64,000 nucleotides of DNA from Riptortus pedestris (lineage: Eukaryota > Arthropoda > Insecta > Hemiptera > Alydidae), in the NCBI GenBank assembly GCA_019009955.1, contig CM032230.1, positions 109,155,001 through 109,219,000 on the forward strand, written 5' to 3'. The translations under genes and the position numbers were made by a program. Shown piece after piece: positions 55,826 through 64,000 of the stretch. The notes below the pieces were generated by a model that saw only the letters and a list, made by a program, of their open reading frames with translations, was not told the origin of the DNA and searched no databases. Numbering within the stretch: position 1 is the first letter of the stretch; every line of letters starts with the position of its first letter.

Positions 55826-56023
55826 GAGTATCTGATTAAGGGAATTGCCCATTGGGATGTCTGAGGAAAACCTCTGGAAATGTTCAAAATCTCAAAAGGT
55901 CCATACGTTAATCAAGTGGATTGACGGAAGTGGAGTACTAGATGCACATTTGGATTCAAACTTGTGAATTAAGAACCCTGCAACAACTCAAAAGCAAAAT
56001 AACTCTAGCAAAAGATCTGGAAG
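55826..56023 (+). other. possible non-coding exon, plus strand
   Basis: Bounded by a strong acceptor (ttcccctttcttgttttcttatccag) and a good donor (ctggaag/gtaagag), 198 bp. All three frames contain stops, though one is open for 46 codons around an ATG (MSEENLWKCSKSQKV). If real it would be a UTR or lncRNA exon; chance pairing of splice-like sites is equally possible. Confidence 0.2.
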
Positions 56024-56667
56024 GTAAGAGCTTACGGAGCAACTAGCAGTAATACGTCTAAAATTATTAAATTCAGGAATCTGTCGCATTGCGTTCATTA
56101 TAATTGTTCCACAGGAACCTGAATCTTACTCCTGGAAGTAGGTACTCGTTTAGAGAAAATTGAAAATCTTTGGTACAACAAGCTCTCCTCACGGAAGTGG
56201 CTTGACGCATTCTCTGCAGTATTATGGTGACATTATAAATCAAAGATTGCTGCTTCTTTATTGCCAATGGGTAGGGAGTGTACGACCAATCAAAATAAAT
56301 AAAATACGGAGTGAAATCTCGTGTATTGTATTTTGCACTAGTGTCGTATAAATTTAGATCAATACTACCATAACTACATATATATTTTATTGGTACAAAA
56401 ATTAAAAGGATTATATATTATATACTAAACATGTACATCAGCCACGTGTATAGGAAATGAAAATTTGGGAACTTTTTGTCAAGTCCGTCTAGTGGACATG
56501 AATTAGTAATTTTGATGTTACTTTTTTTACATTTATACAGCATTTAACAAACATTTAAAAAAAAGAAGAAAAAACCCTAGTATTATTTTCACAAGAAGTA
56601 GTATGTCTATTTTGGGTTGACTCCGAAATTAAATGTTCCTGAAATGATAGGCTCTAGAGACTAAAGC
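56024..56667. other. unique AT-rich DNA
   Basis: Nothing recognised. Confidence 0.4.
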
Positions 56668-57104
56668 ACTCACGCAGAGGCTCTGCAAACTAAGCGGATT
56701 TCCCTCGTGCTTTTAAGAAACACTATTAATCTCTTCTGACCGTATATTTTATATTTGTAAGAAAACATCCGATGAGGAGAGGTGGGAGTTTAGTGATAGC
56801 TGAAAACAGGAATGAAGGAATAACTCGATTAATATTTGAGTTACGAAAAAACAATAAGGGAGACATTTTAGAGATTGATCCTCTAACCCCACCCCTTTTT
56901 ACATGAAAGGTTTAAATATCAAATTTCGAGGCGATTAAACGAAAATTGAGACCGCTAGAGTATTAAGAGACATAAATGTACTGTTTTTAAATATACTGTT
57001 ATCCTCTGTGTAGGTTCGATAGACATTTGAAGACATTTTTCGTAAAATTTTGGTGTCATGAGTATAACCTCAATAGCTGATTTCTCTAAAGGGATATTGC
57101 TAAA
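56668..57104 (+). mobile_element. HINE-like element, diverged and without microsatellite
   Basis: 'cactcacgcagaggctctgcaaactaagcggatttccc' start, body 'taactcgattaatatttgagtt', a shortened C-run and 'gaccgctagagtattaagagacata'. There is no TA tract. It continues 'gttcgatagacatttgaagac', 'catgagtataacctcaatagctgatttctctaaagggatattgctaaaa'. The hairpin is degraded. Confidence 0.75.
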
Positions 57105-57980
57105 AAAAATATCACAACAGTCATTCGTGCTTTAAATTAAATCTTCCCAAGAAATATCCCACAATATTTTGTATGAATGAAAGCTTTTCAGTGTTTTTAT
57201 TTGCACGTAAGTCGCATTTAAAACAAAGAATGTAATGAAGTAGGTATTCTTTTATTAGTTAATAGGTTCATTTTACATTAATCCAAAAATTATAGTTCCA
57301 TAATGGGTGTGGGGCTGCACAAACTGAACACGCATGTCAGCCATGTCGTGCGGGCGTTGCATAAATTTGTACTTTATTCAAACAACATTGTACGTTGGAC
57401 GAAGGTCTAAAGCTATTTAGAAAATTTCTCATAAAACCGATAAACCCGCACCAGAAAGGAGCCAAGAATAACAATTATTACTGAATTTTTGTCTGATTCC
57501 AAGCTAACTGCTTAACTGAAATAATTAAACGAACTCTATATTAATATACTAATGAGTCCAGTCTATTTCAGACAACCAAAAGTTAACCTTCAGGCGTGCA
57601 GCAAAGCCAGATAGATACTAAACACGCACATCACCCATGTCATGTGTGCAATACACTGTATCTCCTCAGTTAATTCTATACAATATTGATTAGGTATTCA
57701 GGGTTTGGCAATGCATATCATTAAAATATTGGAGGATTATCGGGCAAGGGAAGACATTAGTAGTTTACTAATTTTGTTACTTTAATTATCCCGCGTTTAG
57801 GCCCAAATAAAATTGAAATAATACTAAGTTCTTGGAAGCCTAAAATAAACTAAAATGCCATTAGTTGAATTTAAATACCACTCATTATTACTTGATGCTT
57901 AGTATACAAATATTAGTATTACTTCAATTTAGAATGTAACCATGGAATCAATAATTAGTATGAGTATTTAATTAGTGATT
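57105..57980. other. unique AT-rich DNA with a weak direct repeat
   Basis: 'aacacgcatgtcagccatgtcgtgcg' (about 57325) and 'aacacgcacatcacccatgtcatgtg' (about 57620) are similar and about 290 bases apart; each follows a GC-richer 'gctgca'/'gtgcag' stretch. The type is unknown. Confidence 0.35.
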
Positions 57981-58205
57981 GGGGCTCAGGTTAGCCATGT
58001 GAGCTAATGCGTTGGCCTTAATCTCTCACATGGTAAACCTAGAGTGGCGAGTTCGATTCCCGCTTGGGCAAATAGGAATTTATTTAGTGACGAACCCATT
58101 AAATAAAATCGTTAGTCCCACCCTTCCTAGAAGAAGGTATTGACCTGTTGATAAATCGTGCCAATTAGCCGTAGTAGCAAAGAGTGGACGTTTATAAATA
58201 AATAA
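57981..58205 (+). mobile_element. SINE family 1, full length
   Basis: Complete: head 'ggctcaggttagccatgtgagctaatgcg', B box 'gagttcgattcccgc', body and tail 'agtagcaaagagtggacgtttataaataaataa'. First of a direct tandem pair. Confidence 0.92.
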
Positions 58206-58420
58206 ACGGATCAGATTAACTATGTGAATTAAAGCGATGAGCTTTATCTCACATGGTAACCCTAGAGTGGCGGGTTCGATTCCCGCCTTGGCAAAGAAAT
58301 GCATTTAGTGCCGGAATTCATTAAATAAAATCATTAGTCCCACCCTGGCTAGAAAAGGGTGGTAACCTGTAGACAGCCCGTCCCAATTAGCCTTAGTTGC
58401 AAAAATTGGACGTTAAAAAG
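58206..58420 (+). mobile_element. SINE family 1, second of a tandem pair
   Basis: Directly follows the AT tail of the previous copy: head 'ggatcagattaactatgtgaattaaagcg', B box 'gggttcgattcccgcc', body, and tail 'agttgcaaaaattggacgtt'. It differs at many positions from its neighbour, so this is a second insertion into the first copy's tail rather than a recent duplication. Confidence 0.92.
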
Positions 58421-59874
58421 AATTTAATTCTGTTAATGGTATTATTTAAACCAAACCATATTAATTGATTTTTAAATTCATTCCTGATTTAACAAAATGT
58501 ATTTGTATTTTTTTTGAGAGCAGCCTAACTGGAATATACTTAATAGCACACTAATTATTCCACAAGAACATTAAATTACAAGGCGCCAAGAAATGTTTTA
58601 AAGTAGTAGATAATTTAGATTGACGTGTAGTATATGTTATAATTATTTTGTATGCATCAACTCATGTTAAATTATATTTTTTATTGTAGGAAATAAATAA
58701 ATACGAAAATAACAAGTAACAGGTTCAAGTGCTACGCTTTAAAGAAAACGAAGTGCCCCGTACAGAGTAAATAAAACATAAGAACCCTTAGGGATTTAAA
58801 TTAAAGGTAATTTATTACTCTAATAATAGTCATGCAACGAGAAAGAAAAGTGAAAATCTTGGCTCAACCCAGGTGTTCCTTGGCTTTCGTGGGAGGTCAA
58901 GTGGACAGCTTGACATATTTCCTGCCGTGATTTGCTGGCAATTAAGACCGAAAAATTACTACTTTCGATTGACGTTGCTTGTCAATTGCTGAAAACAGAG
59001 AGCATTGGTTGAACGGACAGAAGTCAACCACGAAGCACCGTTAACAGCGCAATCCACAGCTTTTTTTTTACCCCTGCAGCTAGGTCATAGTAACCGAGTG
59101 CGCATGTCACCACTCCTCCCCAAGAGTTTGATCTGGTTTGTCTAAAATCAACTTTCAAATCAAAGGCACTGAATTAACTTACAAACATTAATGGAAAATA
59201 TTTCTGGTTTCTAAAAAAAATATTAGTCAATCTCAATTAAAAAAAAACAACCCTGCTCTTTCATTTGTAGGTTAAAACAAACAGAGAAAATATTGAAAAC
59301 CTATAAAACAAGCTAAGTTTGGATAATCACTATAAGACTTATTAATCTTAGAGGTTATGAAGCTGAAGGACCTAACTCTTTTTATTAATTATATTCAATA
59401 GAAACTTAGAGCTGAATTTTTTTAGGGTTGAATTGGGGAAGGGGGTGATGCAGAAAATTCTCAGTAAGAGTATGATTGCAGTCCGCCAGACCCACTGCCA
59501 TACTTATCAGATAAACTTCATGCTAAGTGGAGAATTTCGGTAGAAGACTATTGAAAATCACCTGCTTAATAATGAGGTCATATTATCCCTAAATGTTTTT
59601 CTTTCTATTCAGACTCTCAACTTTTCAAAACACTGAAACACAATGGTTTTTTCCTTCTCAAACCAATTACAGGCACTAACACTTCAAAGGAATTATTTTC
59701 ACAGATTTTATAAGTTATTTTTATCAGAGATCCAATTTAATTATATGAATTTGTCGTTAAAATGTTGAATAAACAATAAGCAGAGTAATTCCTGCTCATC
59801 CAAGAGTAAAAATCAATAACGTTTAGGCCTGTTAGGTGTATATTCTAAATATATTATAATTTAAATTGTATTAC
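58421..59874. other. unique DNA, GC-richer at 58.83-59.13 kb
   Basis: The patch at 58830-59130 (ggctttcgtgggaggtcaagtgg, gtgcgcatgtcaccactcctcc) is less AT-rich. On the minus strand 'caatgctctctgttttcag' is a possible acceptor, but the following frames close quickly. Nothing is called. Confidence 0.35.
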
Positions 59875-59950
59875 CTGTACACAAACACCTCTCTTTGTCC
59901 TTCTGGCCTACCGCTCCGCTACCGACCGAATAGCCAATCTTTCCCGAATC
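59875..59950 (-). CDS. probable internal exon, minus strand
   Basis: 76-bp minus-strand exon between acceptor 'tttgtacattttgattttcag' and donor 'TGTACAG/gtaata'. It is far richer in GC than its flanks (attcggtcggtagcggagcgg). Only one frame is open: DSGKIGYSVGSGAVGQKD then KERCLCT, phase 0 at the start and phase 1 at the end. The other two frames hit TAG. No family is recognised. The phase-1 end fits the phase-1 start of 9073-9177 on the same strand. A direct join would mean an intron of about 50 kb, so intermediate exons or separate genes are also possible. Confidence 0.45.
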
Positions 59951-60541
59951 CTGAAAATCAAAATGTACAAAATCATTTTTTTTATTTTTGTCATTCCTGT
60001 TATAAATTAATTTATAAGTTTTAATATTATTAAAGCATTTTTGTTAATGTTTTAACTACTTTATAATTATACCACTTCTGTCACGTTTCAATGTACATAC
60101 TTCAAAGAGCTAACTTAGTTTCCAACTGGAACTACATCATTAATGCTTTACTTTGTAAGGGCGCGAGATATGGCATCTAGTAAGCACACTTAATTCGAAA
60201 GATGGTAGGATCGAACATGTGGTAGACCCAAAATAAGGCAAAGACTTAGGACTCTGGAGAAGGAAAGCACGTGAGGAGATATCAGAAAGGTAAAGGTCAA
60301 TTTCACACGATCTGAAGGGTAAGAGGTTGCGATGAAACAGCTTCCTGTAAAATACAATAAATGAGATTACTGGAGATTATTACCCATGAAGGGTATCCGA
60401 AATGATGTCAGTTGTAAGACAAGGGTGAGTAAGAAGTTTCAGCTATTATATTTGAATGTAACCCCTGGGTGAGGACAAAATTGAGAGGGTTGGTCCTATA
60501 ATGACTAGTGTTCTAAAACGTTAATTTATGGAAAATTTATT
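59951..60541. other. unique DNA upstream of the 59.9-kb exon (minus sense)
   Basis: Intronic if the exon is real. A less AT-rich patch lies at 60150-60480 with donor-like 'gaagggtaagagg' and 'caagggtgagtaag' on the plus strand, but no paired acceptor. Confidence 0.3.
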
Positions 60542-60749
60542 ACTATTATTTATTAACGTCCACTTTTTGCAACTAAGGCTAACTGGGACGGGTTATCCTT
60601 AGGTTACCACCCTTTTCTAGCCAGGGTGGAACTTGGGATTTCGTCACTAAATAAATTCCCTTGCCCAGGCGGGAATCGAACTCGCCACTCTAGGATTACC
60701 ATGTGAGATTAAAGGCAATGCTTTAACTCGCCTGGCTAACCTGAGCCCC
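60542..60749 (-). mobile_element. SINE family 1, near full length
   Basis: 'tattaacgtccactttttgcaactaaggctaactgggacggg', body with a small deletion after 'gggtggaacttgggattt', B-box side 'gcgggaatcgaactcgcc', head 'ctttaactcgcctggctaacctgagcccc'. Confidence 0.9.
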
Positions 60750-62339
60750 TATGGTAAATTTAAAAAACGTCAGTACCACATGATTTCCATTCCCCCGTCT
60801 ATTAAAGTAACAGAAAAAAATGTTGTTTGCATTTCGTTTGTATTCAATACATTTGAAAGTGACATATCTCCGTTCCTATGGATCGTGTCGAAAAACGTCA
60901 CAGAATAGAATTTAAAGATATTCTCATGATAATCAAAAGAGCTGCTATATAAATGTTTCGTATCTCTAATACGCATGGAAAAAATTTAATTTTTTTTATT
61001 TTACCCTCCTCTTAACCCCGTCACTCACTTAGTCGGTTTCGATCAAAAGGGTAGGTCAGCTACGCACTACAATAATCCCAATATAGAATTTCTGAAGCTA
61101 GCCGTTTTTGAGTTACTTACAGATAGATACTTACAGACGTCTTCAGAAACTAGTCAAAATAATTCCGTATATGTCTGAAAAACGAAGATTTCGCGACTAC
61201 AATACCTCCTTTTCTTCTCACGAAGGAAGTAACGAGACAAACTCATTACTATTGGTTATTGAGACTATGATGACGAATATAGCGTACTATCTCTACAAGG
61301 GGGTAAATGATTTTAATCATTTAATGGAGCTACACTTGTTGATAAATTAAATCCTATTCAGAAAACCCTAAGGGACTTTTGGAGAACTCCCAACTTATTT
61401 GTAGAAAACCTTCATGATGACAGAGAGATTTGGCGAAAGGTTCACAGAAATGAACTAATATGTGTGAAAAAATGTGAAATAGTTTCACATGTACACACTC
61501 ATATATTCGAAGTCCTGTGATTAAAATTTTGTCAATAAAACTCTGGAGCCATCGTTTTAAAGTTTCATTAAGAATTGATTTCCTTCGTTAATACCATTTA
61601 TTTCTTCTGATCATTTTTCTTATTTAACAATTACAGATATTTGGCATTTGACTCAATTTAGTAATTAAAATAAGCTGAGCAACGAATTCACGACGTTCAG
61701 CTTCACAAATACGTAATTTTACAAAAACGCACACTTTTCAGAATCACACAAACATGAATATCACTCAGAATGTTATAAATATAGGAGAATAAACAAGGAA
61801 CAATACATTTTTAATTTGAATGTCTATAATAAATGTAACCAATGCCTACGATTTGATAAGACTTCGCAGTGCTAATTAATTAATAATAATAATAATTAAT
61901 AATTTTAGAGCAGATTAACAAAGGTCATTTTTATTTTATATGAGCTAAAGCTAATTGGTACGAGTTATTCACAGGTTATTTCTATAAAGGGCTAAAATTG
62001 TATTTAGTTAATAAACAGGAGTCCGTAAATAAATACCTAATAACGTAAAATATCCCATATATAAGGGATATTTCAATTGAATACATTTAAGTAATTGCAT
62101 TCAATTTATTTTGGACATAACATACCAATACATAACATGATATAGTTTGACTATTAACAATTATTTTAAAAATAAATCCTTTAAGAGAAATTTGGAGTTA
62201 TTCATAAAACCTTAATTTTTCTTTCAAATATAATATTAAAAGATTTAATTTTTATGAGTTGTATGGCACAGAGGATTTGTGATAAAAACTACTTTCGTTC
62301 TTGAATTTATTTATTTTGGCATACATTGTCCGTGCTCTT
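60750..62339. other. unique AT-rich DNA with a weak repeat-like block
   Basis: 60840-61110 has the style of the non-autonomous repeats here (atatctccgttcctatgg, ctcttaaccccgtcactc, tcggtttcgatcaaaagg, agccgtttttgagttac). It does not match HINE or the Helitron closely. 61940-62040 may be an extremely diverged SINE family 1 tail. No gene recognised. Confidence 0.3.
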
Positions 62340-62750
62340 ATTCAATAGATGACCAATCCTGTTAAACATTTAATTTACTATAAATGTTCTTCTATGCGTT
62401 TGTTTTTGCAACTCAGCATTACCCATGATATTTGCATTTCACGTTTTCTGCCTCAGTAAGAGCTTACTCTTAATTATTGATTTATTTTCACTAAAATCTC
62501 ATATCCAGCTGGATATGATTTTGATTCCTGTTTACAAAGACTTCTTACTGCTGGAGAAATAGAGAATACATTTTGATTTGAGATCAACAGTGTGTCATAT
62601 AACTGTCATCGGACTTCAGGAGGTTAATCCCCTCTTCTCCTAGGAGGGTTTTTGTTTATAAATAGAGAAAATAGTGTGAGATAAGATTACTAGAGTGTCA
62701 TACCAGCACGTGGGAAATCTGCTTAGTTTTCTCAACCCCTGCATACCCGA
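62340..62750 (-). mobile_element. HINE-like element, diverged 5' half
   Basis: Minus-strand: 'aatttactataaatgttcttctatgcg', 'cccatgatatttgcatttc', 'gatcaacagtgtgtcata', 'taccagcacgtgggaaatctgcttagttttctcaacccctgcat'. The microsatellite and 3' end are missing. Related to the 5' subtype of 50045-50599. Confidence 0.65.
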
Positions 62751-63417
62751 CAGTTTTTGGAGTGTTTGAAATATCTCTGGAATATGCTGGATGGTAGAGG
62801 AACCAATTGATAAGGATCGATAAAAAGGCCTTGTCCTATACTATTGTTTTAATTTATGCTACGTGGACTTTCAAAGTCAATGCTCCATTTTTGAAATAAT
62901 TTCCCAATATATGTGCTTTCACAATCCACACACTGTATTTAATATACATTATACACTGTACTTGTTTGTTTAACGTGATTTTTAATTATGCTTAAGGTAG
63001 TCTCTACTTTATTTGAGTATTTTCAGACAATTTCTCTTGTTTTGATACATATTTAAATTAGTCTATTAGAAATAATAGTGTCGTATGTAAACGTAGAAAA
63101 TCTCTTCCTTGTCTTTATACCAATTATTCTTCGTATTTCTTCAAATCAAATTTTCTTTGTCTGTAATATTAATGGGCTTCGTTGTAGAAAGTATAGTAAT
63201 TTGACAAGGCACTTTGATAAAGATGAAGCGAACTTTGATTTGAAGAATGTTAGCAACATGTCAGGGGTGGTGAGATATAACCACTTGAACTCCCAACAAA
63301 AACCCTTATGAGAAACATTCCTTAGGCTGTTGATTCAAAGTGATATCCACATTTATTTTTTATTTATGAAAGCTTTTAAGATGTAAGGCTTCTTTAATTT
63401 GTTTAAAACTGATATAC
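62751..63417. other. unique AT-rich DNA with a weak exon candidate
   Basis: A plus-strand frame open from about 63080 to a TGA at 63311 includes CNINGLRCRKYSNLTRHFDK, faintly zinc-finger-like but with incomplete C/H spacing. 'gggcttcgttgtag' could be an acceptor for its second half. Not called. Confidence 0.25.
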
Positions 63418-63418
63418 C

Positions 63419-63640
63419 GGGCCCAGGTTATCCTTGTCAGTTAACGCGTTGGCCTTAATCTTATATGGCAAACCCAGAGTGGCGAGTTCCTGGGCAAATA
63501 GGAATTTATTTTGTGAAGAACTCACTAAATAAAATCCTTATTCCCGCTCTGACTAGTAAAGGGTGGTAAACTGTAGATAACCCGTCCCGATTAGCCTTAG
63601 TAGCAAAACGTGGACGTTAATAAATAATAATAATTAATAC
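63419..63640 (+). mobile_element. SINE family 1, B box deleted
   Basis: Head 'gggcccaggttatccttgtcagttaacgcg'. The B-box 'attcccgcc' stretch is deleted (gagttcctgggc), then full body and tail 'agtagcaaaacgtggacgttaataaataataataatta'. Confidence 0.88.
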
Positions 63641-63925
63641 TGCAATCATCGCCTATTGGTCAAATAGATAATAGTTTATCCATTTTCAACGATATATTCT
63701 TTCGTGCCTAAACTATAGTCACCACAGAGATTGAGACCCAACTTGATCCGTCTCCGATTAAGAGAAGATTTCTGAATTCATTTCACTAAATAAGTATACA
63801 AAGTATAAATAAGTACATGATCGGGTTCCTTTCAAGAATCCCCATCGAACAAACATAAAAATGGAACAATAATATGGAATGGCAATTCTTTCTGTTGTGC
63901 CTAAATAACTGTTTAAAGCTTGCGA

Positions 63926-63926
<1 letters not shown>

Positions 63927-63966
<40 letters not shown>
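63927..63966. repeat. TA microsatellite
   Basis: About 40 bases of TA, not flanked by recognisable HINE sequence before the window ends. Confidence 0.95.
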
Positions 63967-63970
<4 letters not shown>

Positions 63971-64000
63971 TTTTGAGAATATAAACAAAATTCCAAATTT

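Noticed and set aside
55826..56023. Coding exon
   Set aside because: All three frames contain stops; retained only as a possible non-coding exon.

Overview
This window looks like AT-rich, repeat-saturated DNA from an animal, most likely an arthropod. The clues are tRNA-derived SINEs, a Helitron with ends common in arthropod genomes, a large family of microsatellite-bearing Helentron/HINE-like elements, and at least two short exon candidates with canonical GT-AG signals. The species cannot be named from the sequence. There is no bacterial-type gene organisation, rRNA, intact tRNA gene or CRISPR. No long intact ORF was found. The longest open frames are AT-rich chance frames, repeat-derived frames or decayed pieces.

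The dominant component is one non-autonomous family, called HINE here, with about 30 full or partial copies in both orientations. A typical copy begins TCCGTCACGCAGGGG, carries AGCAGATTTCCC about 25 bases in, and has a conserved body with a TA or GATA microsatellite. It ends with the hairpin TTTCCCTTAAGGGAAA followed by TCTGCTAA. The 12-bp GGGAAATCTGCT at the 3' end is the exact inverse of the 5' subterminal motif. This is the layout of Helentron-associated (DINE-1/HINE-like) elements.

Layout: 0-10 kb holds HINE copies, two foldback elements with long arms, a hAT-like relic, a SINE of each family and a minus-strand exon candidate at 9.1 kb. 10-14.5 kb is mostly unique, with decayed or candidate minus-strand coding pieces. 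14.5-14.7 kb is a GC-rich patch with two CRE palindromes and an RFX X-box. 15-25 kb is packed with HINE, Helitron and foldback copies. 24.5-27.5 kb is bracketed by a ~390-bp inverted repeat. 27.78-37.12 kb is a direct tandem duplication of a ~4.67-kb unit whose left edge is a HINE 5' terminus. 37-48 kb is mostly unique, with SINEs, a well-bounded Helitron and a possible retroelement remnant. 48-53 kb is another HINE-rich stretch. 53-64 kb is largely unique AT-rich DNA with SINEs and a second minus-strand exon candidate at 59.9 kb.

The two best exon candidates (59.9 kb and 9.1 kb) are both on the minus strand, and their splice phases are compatible. The simplest reading is that much of the window is intronic or intergenic DNA around a large minus-strand gene, heavily loaded with mobile elements. 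That is inference and needs transcript data.
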